A stretch of 64,000 bases of DNA from an uncultured Acidobacteriia bacterium (GCA_903875575.1 CAIQWJ010000025.1:49772-113771), one strand, 5' to 3'; positions 8,413 through 17,790 are shown, counted from the stretch's first letter. Made by a program: numbers and translations. The notes: generated by a model from the sequence alone, not told the origin.

Positions 8413-11193
8413 ATGAAAAGACCTGGCATCGCAGCTTGGTTTCTGTTTTTTGCCGGTTCGTTGTGTGCACAACAGTACGTGATCTCCACTGTAGCGGGCG
8501 GCGCGGCCATACCGACACCTGTTGCGGCATCGGCCGCAACCATCGGGCGGCCGCGGTCCGTTGTTACCGATTCCGCAGGTAACGTTTATTTCACCAGCGG
8601 CAACTGCGTTTACAAGCTGGACCGCAATGGCACGATTACCCGAATTGCAGGCAACTCCCGAGTGGGGTACTCCGGTGATGGCGGGCCAGCCACGGCCGCA
8701 CAGATGACGAGCCCGTCGGGACTTGCCATCAACGCACACGGAGACATCTTTGTGGCCGATGGAAGCAACCGGGTCCGCAGAATCTCCACGTCCGGCATCG
8801 TCACCACTGTTGCCGGCAGTGGCAGCGGCGGTTTTTCCGGGGATGGCGGTCCCGCCGTCACAGCGCAGCTGCAAAACCCCAACGGCCTGGCGATTGACGC
8901 ATCCGGCAGCCTGTTCATCGCCGATGCGGCCAATAACAGAGTGCGGAAGGTCTCGACCGCCGGGATCGTCTCCACTGTGGCGGGAACGGGTGTCGCGGGC
9001 TTCTCAGGCGACGGAGGGTCTGCCGCGAATGCTCAGCTTTCCGCTCCTGGGGGGCTGGCCTTCGACCCATCCGGCAATCTGCTGATTGCCGATACCGGTA
9101 ACAATCGGGTCCGGAAGGTAACGGCCAACGGGACCATCACGACGCTTGCTGGCAATGGCATCCCGGGTTTTGCGGGAGACGCCGCGGCGGCCGCCAGCGC
9201 GCAGCTTTCAGGACCCTATGGCTTGTCGGCCGATGGCTCGGGTAATGTCTTCATCGCAGACACGGGCAACAGCCGGATCCGGTTGGTTGCGAATGGAACC
9301 ATCTCCACCTTTGCGGGTAACGGAACGGCAGGCCTTTCCGGGGACGGTGGGGCCGCACTGAGTGCACAGCTCAATGTGGCGACAGGAATTGCGCTCGACG
9401 GTTCAGGCAACCTTCTGGTTGCGGATACCGGAAACTACCGCTTAAGGAAGATCGCGTCCGCCGGAATCATCACGACAGTGGCCGGGACGAGCGACGGTTC
9501 GTTTTCAGGGGACAACGGACCCGCCGCCGTCGCACAGCTCTACAACCCGATCCAGGTCGCCGCCGATGCATCGGGCAATCTCTTCATCGCGGACCGGAAC
9601 AACAATCGAGTGCGTAAAGTGTCCGCAGGCGGCACGATTACGACGGTGGCGGGGAGCGGAAGCTATGGCTTTGCCGGGGATGGCGGCGCTGCCGTCAGCG
9701 CTCAACTGGCGGGCCCGTATGGCGTGGCGGCAGATGGCTCCGGCAATCTCTACTTCTCCGATCAGGGCAATAATCGTGTCCGCAAAGTAGCCGCGAACGG
9801 CGTCATCACCACGGTAGCGGGCAACGGGACCGCCGGGTTTGGCGGAGATGGCGGGCTGGCCGTGAATGCCCAGCTGAATGGCCCGAGCAAAGTTGCGGTA
9901 GACGCCACGGGCAATCTTTTTATTGCCGACGCCTCAAATAACCGCGTGCGCAAGGTGTCAGTGAACGGGACCATAACCACTATCGCGGGCAACGGCGTAG
10001 CCGGGTTTGGCGGAGATGGCGGATTGGCGGTCAATGCCGCGCTCAACCTCCCGCAGGGCATCGCGCTCGATGGGAACGGCAACCTTTTCATCGCGGATCC
10101 TCTGAACTTTCGCATCCGCAAGGTTTCGCCGGCGGGAACCATCACCACTGTGGCGGGAAACGGCGTTGGCGGATTCTCCGGGGATGGCGGACTCGCCACG
10201 GCGGCGCAATTTGCCTATCCGGGCGACGTTGCTGTCGATGGGGCCGGTAACCTCTTTATCCTGGATCCTTATACCCAGCGTGTCCGCAGGGTTTCTACGT
10301 CCGGCATAGTCGCCTCGCTGGCAGGAAATGGAAATCCCGGATATATAGGGGACGGGGGACCGAGTACGGGTTCGGAACTCGACGATCCGGGCGGAATTGC
10401 GGTTGACGCTGCGGGAAATCTCTACGTGGCCGACTCCGGCAATGACGCGATTCGCAAACTGACGCTGACCAATCAGTCCGCGTTCGTAAGCGCCGTGATC
10501 GACGCTGGCAGTGAAAGCGCGGTTCCCGTTTCGCCTGGCAAGATTGTGACCATCTACGGCGGCGGACTCGGACCTTCCACCGGGGCGCTCGCTTCACCGG
10601 CTAACGGCTCCTTCGGTAGCCAGCTTTCCGGGACGACCGTGACGGTCAACAGTGTGGCAGCCCCCGTGATCTATGCCTCCGATGGGCAGGTCATCGCCAT
10701 CGTTCCGTACGGGATTTCCGGTTCGACGGCGAGCGTCACGGTGGCTTACCAGGGGCAGGTCTCGCAGCCGTTTCCGCTGCCACTCGCCGCCTCGTCTCCG
10801 GGCATCTTCACGTCAAACCAGACGGGCGCGGGGCAGGCTGCCGCTGTAAATGCGGTTGAAGGCACTCTCAATAATGCAGCCAGTCCTGTGAAGATTGGCA
10901 GCTACATTTCCCTCTATCTCACAGGGGAAGGGCAGACGACGCCCGCTGGAATGGACGGCAAGCTGGGAGTCATACCTGTGCCGGCACCCAATCTTCCGGT
11001 GAGCGCGACCATCGATGGCGCGCCTGCGGTTGTGCAGTACGCAGGCGGAGTTTTCAGCGCAGTCGCCGGCCTGTTGCAGGTCAATCTTCAGGTCCCGTTG
11101 GGTGTCCGGCCCGGAGGCTACGTACCAGTGGTCGTGCGTGTGGGCAGTGCTTCCACGGTCGACGGCGCTGTTTGGATCGCGGTTTCGAATTGA
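8413..11193 (+). CDS. Exported NHL-repeat propeller with Solibacter-type C-terminal domain
   Basis: A 926-residue exported protein. A signal peptide (MKRPGIAAWFLFFAGSLCAQQ) is followed by about 12 NHL repeats of roughly 56 residues. Each has the pattern TTVAGNGxxGFSGDGGxA, AQLxxPxGxAxDxSGN, LFIADxxNNRVRKV. From about residue 700 a C-terminal domain (SPGKIVTIYGGGLGP... to VPVVVRVGS) matches the acidobacterial TIGR03437-type module. ATG at 8413 has GAGGAG just upstream; the in-frame codons from 8347 are not needed. NHL propellers bind proteins or ligands extracellularly; no catalytic site is evident. Twelve blades could fold as two six-bladed propellers (inference). Confidence 0.9.
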   Translation: MKRPGIAAWFLFFAGSLCAQQYVISTVAGGAAIPTPVAASAATIGRPRSVVTDSAGNVYFTSGNCVYKLDRNGTITRIAGNSRVGYSGDGGPATAAQMTSPSGLAINAHGDIFVADGSNRVRRISTSGIVTTVAGSGSGGFSGDGGPAVTAQLQNPNGLAIDASGSLFIADAANNRVRKVSTAGIVSTVAGTGVAGFSGDGGSAANAQLSAPGGLAFDPSGNLLIADTGNNRVRKVTANGTITTLAGNGIPGFAGDAAAAASAQLSGPYGLSADGSGNVFIADTGNSRIRLVANGTISTFAGNGTAGLSGDGGAALSAQLNVATGIALDGSGNLLVADTGNYRLRKIASAGIITTVAGTSDGSFSGDNGPAAVAQLYNPIQVAADASGNLFIADRNNNRVRKVSAGGTITTVAGSGSYGFAGDGGAAVSAQLAGPYGVAADGSGNLYFSDQGNNRVRKVAANGVITTVAGNGTAGFGGDGGLAVNAQLNGPSKVAVDATGNLFIADASNNRVRKVSVNGTITTIAGNGVAGFGGDGGLAVNAALNLPQGIALDGNGNLFIADPLNFRIRKVSPAGTITTVAGNGVGGFSGDGGLATAAQFAYPGDVAVDGAGNLFILDPYTQRVRRVSTSGIVASLAGNGNPGYIGDGGPSTGSELDDPGGIAVDAAGNLYVADSGNDAIRKLTLTNQSAFVSAVIDAGSESAVPVSPGKIVTIYGGGLGPSTGALASPANGSFGSQLSGTTVTVNSVAAPVIYASDGQVIAIVPYGISGSTASVTVAYQGQVSQPFPLPLAASSPGIFTSNQTGAGQAAAVNAVEGTLNNAASPVKIGSYISLYLTGEGQTTPAGMDGKLGVIPVPAPNLPVSATIDGAPAVVQYAGGVFSAVAGLLQVNLQVPLGVRPGGYVPVVVRVGSASTVDGAVWIAVSN

Positions 11194-11416
11194 CATCCGC
11201 AAAGGACTCTCAGGCTTTGCATCAACGGGCCACGAAACGCGCTTACAGCCCTTCGACATCCACGCGCCCAGGGCCCAGTCTGCCTCACCGGCGAAGCTGT
11301 GCCCGGTGACTCGTTCGGCGACGTCAGCCGACGCGGTCGATTCACCGGGATTCCATCTGCATTCCCTGCCAGGCGTTGAGGCCGAACATCGCGGCCTGAG
11401 CCCCTGTCTTTTTGAT

Positions 11417-11968
11417 TTACGTGGCCACGGCCGCGGGAGCGGCGGAGGGTTCAGCAGGGGTCTTGCGGCGGAGCATGGCGGCGGAGATCAGAGTAATGAT
11501 CAGGCCGACGGGCAGGGGTTCCATGAAGGTATAAGCCATGTTGACGAATGGGTTTTGGTAGAGCTGTTGGGACCGCTGTATGGCGGCGACCTGCGCGGCG
11601 GTGGTGGCGGGATCCAGTCCGGAGGCCTGGACCTTATGAACCTGCGCGGCGAAGTAGCTGTCCATAAAGTGGGGCATGAAATTGAAGTAGAGGACCTCCC
11701 ACATGGCGACGTAGCAGACGGAGGTGATGAGGGCGATCAGAATGCCGCAGGCGAAGGCACGGCCGAAGGAGATTTGGCCGGCGAGGGTGTTGTCGCGGTA
11801 GCTGCGAATACCGAAGTAGATCAGCAGGAACGATGCCACCATGATGGTGTAGCCGAGAGCCATGCTGTGGCCGGAGCCGATCTTGTCGGCCAGGAGAAGC
11901 GAGCCGCCCATCAGGACGGAGATGATGAGGCCGGAAATGAGGCCAAAGGTGAAAACTGTTTTCTTCAT
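11417..11968 (-). CDS. DUF4199-like four-helix membrane protein
   Basis: A 183-residue inner-membrane protein with transmembrane segments near residues 4-28, 36-54, 70-92 and 143-166. Arrangement, length and the 'IRSYRDNTLAGQISFGRAF' region between helices 2 and 3 fit the DUF4199 family, whose function is unknown. AAGGAG lies before the ATG at 11968. It follows a LuxR-type regulator on the same strand by 120 bases, so the two may be co-transcribed. The tail is Pro/Ala-rich. The 223 bases between it and the NHL gene (11194-11416) show no gene or structure I can support. Confidence 0.75.
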   Translation of the reverse strand: MKKTVFTFGLISGLIISVLMGGSLLLADKIGSGHSMALGYTIMVASFLLIYFGIRSYRDNTLAGQISFGRAFACGILIALITSVCYVAMWEVLYFNFMPHFMDSYFAAQVHKVQASGLDPATTAAQVAAIQRSQQLYQNPFVNMAYTFMEPLPVGLIITLISAAMLRRKTPAEPSAAPAAVAT

Positions 11969-12088
11969 GTGAGGCTCCTTGTGTGAGTGAACTGGAGTCA
12001 TTTTGCGGTGTAAAGGTGCGGGATGTCGTCATCCTTTCGGGTGATTTTGCGGGATACGGAATGGAAATCATGCTTTCGGGCGACGCGG

Positions 12089-12559
12089 TCATGGCAGGAT
12101 TCCCAATTCCTTGCCGCGCTGGACGGCCTGGGTGCGCCGGGCGGCACCGAGCTTGTCGAAGGCGCGGGCGCAGTGTGTCTTGACCGTGTTTTCGGAAACG
12201 AAAAGCTCCGTGGCGATCTCGCGATTGCTGAGGCCGCGGGCGATCAGGGCGAGGATTTCGAGTTCGCGCGCCGTGATGCCGAGCGTTCGTTGCTGCTCTG
12301 TGTTGGGCGCGAAGGGTTCCAGTGCCGGGGTTTCCGCCGGGACAAGCACTTCCTTCAGTACGACCGTTTCTCGGATGGTTTCGCGACGGCGCGTGATGCG
12401 GAGGCCGAGCCAGATGCCAAAGGCAGCAAAGAGGACAGCGACGAGGGCGCCGTAAAGCTCCACGGAGTGCTCGAGGACGACGAATCGGTATTCCGTGTAT
12501 TGGAGCGTGGCGATGAGGGTGCCGCCGACGAGACCGAAGATGAGGGCATGGCGCTTCAT
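12089..12559 (-). CDS. Membrane-anchored LuxR-type transcription regulator
   Basis: A 156-residue protein. Two predicted membrane helices lie at about 6-22 and 33-52, followed by a charged linker and a C-terminal LuxR/GerE helix-turn-helix at about 94-150 (ITARELEILALIARGLSNREIA, then SENTVKTHCARAFDKLGA). There is no receiver domain, so it is a membrane-tethered one-component regulator. ATG at 12559 starts directly at helix 1; the longer frame to 12709 would run into the tRNA gene and is rejected. The ribosome site is weak. It probably controls itself and the DUF4199 gene downstream. Confidence 0.8.
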   Translation of the reverse strand: MKRHALIFGLVGGTLIATLQYTEYRFVVLEHSVELYGALVAVLFAAFGIWLGLRITRRRETIRETVVLKEVLVPAETPALEPFAPNTEQQRTLGITARELEILALIARGLSNREIATELFVSENTVKTHCARAFDKLGAARRTQAVQRGKELGILP

Positions 12560-12664
12560 GAGAGACCGTTCTAAGTTTAGATCGGCGTCCGGGAAATCGA
12601 TACCAGTTGGACTCCAGCCGCAGGTACCGGGGGGGTACGCCTGGCTGAAGTTTCGAGGGGGGTA

Positions 12665-12742
12665 TGGTCGGGCTGGCGAGATTCGAACTCGCGACCTCTT
12701 GCACCCCAAGCAAGCGCGCTAGCCAGGCTGCGCTACAGCCCG
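12665..12742 (-). tRNA. tRNA-Pro (anticodon GGG)
   Basis: On the minus strand the sequence folds as a complete cloverleaf: acceptor CGGGCTG pairs with CAGCCCG, anticodon stem CTTGC/GCAAG encloses loop TTGGGGT (anticodon GGG), and the T arm GCGAG-TTCGAAT-CTCGC is canonical. Discriminator A and an encoded CCA end the gene at 12665. The length is 78 bases including CCA. Confidence 0.95.
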
Positions 12743-12815
12743 ATTTACCCAGTCTACACCCCCACTGTCTTTCTCCGCCCGTCAGTCTCTCGTGGCGATA
12801 TGCCACCATAGTTAC

Positions 12816-13748
12816 TTGATACTCACGCTCACCATGAATCCGGCGATTGACCGCACTATCGCGGTTGACCGCCTCGCCTTCGACGACCGCGCCTATATCC
12901 TCTCCACCAACGACTCGGCGGGCGGTCGCGGGATCAATGCCTCCTGCGTGATCCACAACTTCGGAGGGAAGACGCTGGCGATTCTGCCCGCCGGCGGCGA
13001 GCCCGCCGTGCGCTTTGAAAAATTCATGGACCACTGTGGTTTCCCGGTGGCGACGGTGCCCATCCGCAACGACATTCGGCTCAATCTGACGATCACGGAT
13101 CGCCACGGACTTACCGTGAAGCTCAACGAAGCGGGGCCGCGTCTCGATGCCGAGGAAGTGGCCAACGTGGAATCCACGGTGGAGGCGTATCTGGGGTCGG
13201 CAGATTGGCTTATGCTGTGCGGGAGTCTGCCGCCCAGCGTTCCGGCCGATTTCTATGCCCACCTGATTCAGCGGGCTCACAAAAAAGGCGTTCGCACGCT
13301 GCTCGACACGGATGGCGACGCGCTCTCGCGGGGCATTGAGGCCGAGCCTACGATTGTGACGCCAAACCAGCAGGAAGCGGAGCATCTGCTCAACGCCGTG
13401 CTGCTGACGCGTTCGAGCGCGGTGGGCGCGGCTCGCCGCATTCAGGCAATGGGCGCGAAGGCGGTGGTCCTTTCACTGGGAAGTCGTGGGGCGATCGGGG
13501 CGATGGGAGATGTGATGTGGGAGGCGATTCCGCCACGAGTGGAGGCGATCTCGCCAATCGGAGCAGGGGATGCCATGGCGGCAGCCCTGTTGTGGTCAAT
13601 TGAAAATGGCGAAGAGTTTCCGGCTGCGCTGGCCTGGGGAGTGGCCGCCGGAACCGCCTCGGCGAAGCTGCCGGGGATGCAGTTTGCGTCGCTCGAACAG
13701 GCGCGCGCGATTCGGGCCGATATCGACCTTCGCAAGGTTGAACAGTGA
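12816..13748 (+). CDS. PfkB family hexose kinase (1-phosphofructokinase-like)
   Basis: A 310-residue ribokinase-fold kinase. The opening ILTLTMNPAIDRTI is characteristic of the FruK/LacC branch, which phosphorylates fructose 1-phosphate or tagatose 6-phosphate. The substrate Gly-rich motif is SAGGRGINAS (family form GGKGINVS), and the catalytic C-terminal motif SPIGAGDAMAAALL contains the base Asp. The start is uncertain: TTG at 12816 puts the usual N-terminus in place, while GTG at 12792 and ATG at 12834 are alternatives; none has a clear ribosome site. No phosphotransferase genes are adjacent, so the sugar source is unknown. Confidence 0.85.
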   Translation: MILTLTMNPAIDRTIAVDRLAFDDRAYILSTNDSAGGRGINASCVIHNFGGKTLAILPAGGEPAVRFEKFMDHCGFPVATVPIRNDIRLNLTITDRHGLTVKLNEAGPRLDAEEVANVESTVEAYLGSADWLMLCGSLPPSVPADFYAHLIQRAHKKGVRTLLDTDGDALSRGIEAEPTIVTPNQQEAEHLLNAVLLTRSSAVGAARRIQAMGAKAVVLSLGSRGAIGAMGDVMWEAIPPRVEAISPIGAGDAMAAALLWSIENGEEFPAALAWGVAAGTASAKLPGMQFASLEQARAIRADIDLRKVEQ

Positions 13749-13794
13749 GCCGTACCGCCGCCGACATTTTCGCCCACGACATCCGGTAGCGACG

Positions 13795-15447
13795 ATGCCC
13801 GAGAGCGAAGCAGGTCCGCAGAGTCGGTTACCAGTTCAGAAGGCACAGGACGGCTTCTTCAAATCCGCCGGCATTATTTCCGGGGCGGTGGCGGCCAGCA
13901 GACTGACAGGCCTGGCACGCGAAAGCGTGCTGGGGTGGCTGTTCGGGGCCGGTGCCACTTTTGACGCGTATGCGGTCGGTTACCGCGTAGCGAATCTGGC
14001 GCGGGATCTGTTTGCGGAGGGGGCGCTGTCGTCGGCGTTTGTCCCCACCTTTACCCGCTACCTGACCACCCGGACCCGGGAAGAGGCGCGCGAACTCTCG
14101 AACATCACGGGCACGCTGATCCTTGCGGTGGTCGGCGCGTTCTGCGCGATTGGAATGCTTTTCAGCGCTCAACTGGTGGAGGCTTTTGCGCCGGGGTTTC
14201 ATGCGGTGCCGGGCAAGTTTGAACTGGCCACCCGAATGGTGCGCACGATGTTCCCGTTTCTGCTCCTGGTGGCACTGGCGGCGCAGGCGCAGGGAATCCT
14301 GTTCGCGTGCCGGCAATTCGGAGTGCCTTCGTTTTCATCGGCTTTATTCAATATTGGCTCCGTGGTTTCCGGGCTGGTTCTGGGTTATTGGTGCGGACCC
14401 ACGCTCGGGATCAGCCCGGTGCAGGGGATGGCCTACGGGATTCTTGTTGGCGGAGCAGCCCAACTGGCGTTTCAGTTGCCGGCGGTGGCGCGCGCGGGGT
14501 TCGGGTGGCGGCCCCGGTGGGATCTTCGGCATGAAGGCGTGCGGCAGATCTTCCGGCTCATGGGGCCGGCAATTCTGGGGAGCGCCGCACTGCAGATCAA
14601 CCTGCTGGTAAATACCAATATTGCAGCCGGATTACACGATGCCGCGGGCCACGTCTTGAACGGTCCGGTGAGCTGGCTCTCTTACGCCTACCGGTTTATG
14701 CAGTTGCCGATGGGGCTTTTTGGCGTTTCGATTGCGACAGCGACGCTGCCGCGCATAGCGAGGAGCGCCGCTGAACGAAACTTCGGTGAATTTCGGGAGA
14801 CGCTTTCGCGTTCCATGGTCACGGCGTTCCTGCTGACGCTGCCTTCGTCCGCAGGTCTGTTGCTGTTGGGGGAGAGCATGATCGGGATTGTCTACCAGCA
14901 CGGCCATTTTCTGGCGGCGGACACCCACCGAACGGCGGTCGCGCTCTCGTTTTACGCGGTTGGTCTGGCGGGCTACGCGGCAATGAAGCTGCTGGCTCCG
15001 GCATTCTACGCCCTTGGCGATGCGAGCACGCCGATGCGCGTCAGCATGGTGTCGGTCCTGGTGAATGCTGCGTCGGCGAACCTGTTGGTGCGGGGCGCGG
15101 GGCTTGGCTATGCGGGACTGGCGCTCTCGCTTTCGTTAGCTTCCACTTTGAATGCGCTACTGCTTGTCGTGTTCATTCGAAAGCGGATCGGTGGGGTGAA
15201 TGGCGGGGTGATCCTGACCAGTTTTGGTAAGATTCTGTTCGCCACGGCGGTGATGGGGTGTGTGGTTTACGGAGTTACGGCGGCATCGCACGGCCTCGTC
15301 GGTTCCATAAAGACTGCGCGCATATTGGATGTTGTGCTGGGGGTCCCGGCGGGGGGGCTTGTGTTTTATCTTGCGGCCTCTTCACTGGGAATCGCCGAAC
15401 TGGCGGAGGCGAGGAAAGCTGTGCTGCGCAGGATAGGCCGTCGCTGA
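13795..15447 (+). CDS. murJ: Lipid II flippase MurJ
   Basis: A 550-residue polytopic membrane protein with about 14 hydrophobic segments, the usual length for MurJ. The family N-terminus is clear (SAGIISGAVAASRLTGLARE, then FGAGATFDAYAVGYRVANLARDLFAEGALSSAFVP, which holds essential charged residues of the central cavity). It moves lipid-linked peptidoglycan precursor across the inner membrane. ATG at 13795 is selected; the frame extends to 13570 but overlaps the kinase gene. The gene lies 46 bases after the kinase and may be co-transcribed with it. Confidence 0.93.
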   Translation: MPESEAGPQSRLPVQKAQDGFFKSAGIISGAVAASRLTGLARESVLGWLFGAGATFDAYAVGYRVANLARDLFAEGALSSAFVPTFTRYLTTRTREEARELSNITGTLILAVVGAFCAIGMLFSAQLVEAFAPGFHAVPGKFELATRMVRTMFPFLLLVALAAQAQGILFACRQFGVPSFSSALFNIGSVVSGLVLGYWCGPTLGISPVQGMAYGILVGGAAQLAFQLPAVARAGFGWRPRWDLRHEGVRQIFRLMGPAILGSAALQINLLVNTNIAAGLHDAAGHVLNGPVSWLSYAYRFMQLPMGLFGVSIATATLPRIARSAAERNFGEFRETLSRSMVTAFLLTLPSSAGLLLLGESMIGIVYQHGHFLAADTHRTAVALSFYAVGLAGYAAMKLLAPAFYALGDASTPMRVSMVSVLVNAASANLLVRGAGLGYAGLALSLSLASTLNALLLVVFIRKRIGGVNGGVILTSFGKILFATAVMGCVVYGVTAASHGLVGSIKTARILDVVLGVPAGGLVFYLAASSLGIAELAEARKAVLRRIGRR

Positions 15448-15510
15448 GCAGTGAACGGAAACACGGGTGGTCGGCCTGCCTTCCCTGGTTTGTTAAACTA
15501 CTGATACTCC

Positions 15511-16392
15511 ATGCTTCCCGACATACAGCACGCAATCCGTCTCCAGATACTCGATGACAGGGTCACCGCGCTGACAAAAGAGATTTTGGGGTTGCCGAAA
15601 CATATCGCGGAAATCGAGAAGAAGCTCGAGGGCCATCAGCGTCGGCTGGAACTGGATAAGGCCGCGCTGGCCGGTAATCTAAGGGACCGCAAACGGCTGG
15701 AAGGCGAGATCCAGACCCACGACCAGAAGATCTCAAAGCTGAAGGGTCAGATGATGGAGGCGAAGAACAATGAGCAGTATCGCGCCTTTCAACATGAGAT
15801 CGAGTTTTCGACTCAGGAAATCAAGAAGGCGGAAGACCGCATTCTTGAATTGATGGGAGAGTCCGAACCTCTGGATAAGAACGTGAAGGCTGCGGAAGCT
15901 TCGCTTGCCATCGAGCGGCAGCAAGTGGAAGCGGAGAAAGCCACGGCGCGTCAGCGGACAGCGGCGGATCAGCAGGAAATCGACACCCTGAAGGCGGAGC
16001 GAGCCACGATAGTGGCGGAGATGACGCCGTCGGTAGCGTCAAACTACGACCGCATTCGCAAGGGCCGCGCGGGCGTGGCGGTTGCGGAGGCTGTGGCGGG
16101 ACGTTGCGGGCGCTGCAACATCGTACTCAGGCCGCAATTCTTTCAGGATCTCAAGAAGGGCGAGACCATCATGACCTGCGAAAGCTGCAGTCGGATTCTT
16201 TACTACAATCCGGCGCGGACTGTGGAAGATCTGGGCGGAAGCAGTCAGCAACCGGCGAAGAGCCCGGGCAGCAAAAGGGCGGGAAGCAAGGGTGCGGACA
16301 GCGAGGGCATCCGGCGGATCAACATGAGCGGCCCGAGCGGTGGCACGCGCGTGAATATGAGTGCTGGGACGGGTGTTGACAGCGACGCGTAG
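15511..16392 (+). CDS. Coiled-coil protein with C4 zinc ribbon
   Basis: A 293-residue protein with a long N-terminal coiled coil (about 10-170, heptad-rich in Glu, Lys and Leu). A C-terminal zinc ribbon has CGRC at about 199-202 and CESC at about 222-225. This is the layout of the COG1579-type predicted nucleic-acid-binding proteins. The last 55 residues are Ser/Gly-rich and probably disordered. The stop codon lies inside the first unit of the 29-bp repeat array that follows. Molecular role unproven. Confidence 0.82.
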   Translation: MLPDIQHAIRLQILDDRVTALTKEILGLPKHIAEIEKKLEGHQRRLELDKAALAGNLRDRKRLEGEIQTHDQKISKLKGQMMEAKNNEQYRAFQHEIEFSTQEIKKAEDRILELMGESEPLDKNVKAAEASLAIERQQVEAEKATARQRTAADQQEIDTLKAERATIVAEMTPSVASNYDRIRKGRAGVAVAEAVAGRCGRCNIVLRPQFFQDLKKGETIMTCESCSRILYYNPARTVEDLGGSSQQPAKSPGSKRAGSKGADSEGIRRINMSGPSGGTRVNMSAGTGVDSDA

Positions 16393-16517
16393 CGTCGCCG
16401 TTCAGACAGTGAGACGCGTAGCGTCGCCGTTCAGACAGTGAGACGCGTAGCGTCGCCGTTCAGACAGTGAGACGCGTGGCGTTGCCGTTCAGACAGTGAG
16501 ACGCATAGCGTCGCTGC
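16384..16517. repeat. Tandem array of 29-bp hairpin-forming repeats
   Basis: Four full units and one partial unit start at 16384, 16413, 16442, 16471 and 16500. Each unit begins with GACGC-GTA-GCGTC, a 5-bp inverted repeat with a 3-base loop, followed by GCCGTTCAGACAGTGA. Unit 4 reads GACGC-GTG-GCGTT and unit 5 GACGC-ATA-GCGTC, so changes fall mainly in the loop. Unit 1 contains the stop codon of the zinc-ribbon gene. There are no spacers, so this is not CRISPR. Confidence 0.9.
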
Positions 16518-16560
16518 CTCCATCTAAGGCTGGACGATATCGGCGCTGACCGGACGGCGG

Positions 16561-17790
16561 TTACTTCCAAAATGTACGGGACGCGAGAAGACTCGTAACA
16601 GCCGGGACGAACAGACTCCGGAACAGGAAGCGGGATTTCTTGGCTGGCGGTGCCTGGGGGGGCGTCTTTGCTGCCGGCCCAGCGGCAAACGCCGGCGGGG
16701 GAACCGGACGGGCGGCCGCTTTGACCACGGGCTCCTCGCCAACCATGGTGGGCTTGACCATTTCGCGGCGCATCGCGTCCTGCAGTTGGCCTTCAAACTG
16801 GGGCTGTTGTGGCAGCCGGACTTCGGGTGCCGGCGCAGGTGCAATCAGCTGGGCTCGTTCACAAAGCTTCTCGATGGCCGAAACCAGTCGTTGCAGATTG
16901 TCGTCGGTCTCAGTGGCGCGCACACGCAGGGCTTCAATGGATCCCGCCTGCTCGGCCAGGGCGCGCTCGATGGATCCGATGCGCGAAGAAATCTTTTCAT
17001 CGATGGCTCGTTCGAATGTTTCGAGCGTCCGCTGGTGCGACTGCTCAATCTCAACCGCGAAGCGATTGCCGAGTTCCGTGATCCGGGAATTAACGTTGTT
17101 CTCGACAAGAACCGGAATCTCCTGGCGGGTTTCCTCGATCTTGCGGTGTACCGACGCCATCGATTCATTGATGCGACGTTCAGCTTCACCGACCTGTTCG
17201 CGCAGCAGCGATAACTCGTGGGTGTTCTGCTCCACCCGCCGATCCAGATCCGAGAGTTTCGCTGTGTAGGCGGCGGACTCCGCCGCAGCTTTGGCGATCA
17301 GTTCGGGCGACTCCGTGCGGGGCGGCGGAGGCGGCGGGATGACGACCGGCGGGCGCTGCTCGATACTCTCGATGCGGAACTCCACCTGCTCCAGCCGGTC
17401 CAGCAGAGGCTCAATATTCAACAGTTCCACTTCGTTGATGTCCGTGTAGCTATCGGTCTGCGGCGGTGCCTGATGCGGTGCGCTATACGCGGGCGGAGCC
17501 AAGGGATTCTGCGGTTGCGGCGCGCCGTGGGGCATTTCTGAATACGACACCGGGGCACCGGGAACCGTGTAGGCGTTGCCCGCATAGGGTGCGGGCCCGG
17601 CATTGCCAGGATACGGAGCTGGATAGCCATTGCCTCCGGCATACGGAAGCGGGTTACCATTTTGAGGTGGCGGAGGTGGCGGCATCCAGCCGTTGTAAGC
17701 CGACCGTACGCGCACCCGCCCTGAAGTAAAACCCATGGCGAGGCCTGTACCGGCGACCACCGCGAGTCCCTTGAGAATTCGGTTTGACAT
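16561..17790 (-). CDS. Membrane-anchored Pro-rich coiled-coil protein
   Basis: A 409-residue protein not assigned to a family. A short N-terminal hydrophobic segment (about 5-22) precedes a Pro/Gly/Tyr-rich linker (about 35-110). A long alpha-helical coiled-coil region follows (about 115-315), interrupted by a run of prolines (VVIPPPPPPR). The C-terminal part is Ala/Pro-rich and ends in a basic/hydrophobic tail (KKSRFLFRSLFVPAVTSLLA). The start at 17790 is the only sensible ATG. The layout suggests a cell-envelope or structural protein, but no function can be stated. Confidence 0.65.
   Translation of the reverse strand: MSNRILKGLAVVAGTGLAMGFTSGRVRVRSAYNGWMPPPPPPQNGNPLPYAGGNGYPAPYPGNAGPAPYAGNAYTVPGAPVSYSEMPHGAPQPQNPLAPPAYSAPHQAPPQTDSYTDINEVELLNIEPLLDRLEQVEFRIESIEQRPPVVIPPPPPPRTESPELIAKAAAESAAYTAKLSDLDRRVEQNTHELSLLREQVGEAERRINESMASVHRKIEETRQEIPVLVENNVNSRITELGNRFAVEIEQSHQRTLETFERAIDEKISSRIGSIERALAEQAGSIEALRVRATETDDNLQRLVSAIEKLCERAQLIAPAPAPEVRLPQQPQFEGQLQDAMRREMVKPTMVGEEPVVKAAARPVPPPAFAAGPAAKTPPQAPPAKKSRFLFRSLFVPAVTSLLASRTFWK

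Noticed and set aside
7961..8539. 192-codon minus-strand frame in the gap before the NHL gene
   Set aside because: No ribosome site, mixed composition, and it runs into the start of the NHL gene on the opposite strand.
11634..13385. 583-codon minus-strand frame
   Set aside because: It crosses the tRNA gene, the LuxR and kinase genes and has Arg/Pro-rich composition typical of a GC-rich shadow frame.
16384..16517. CRISPR array
   Set aside because: Units are directly tandem with no spacers, and each unit is a mini-hairpin plus a constant tail.
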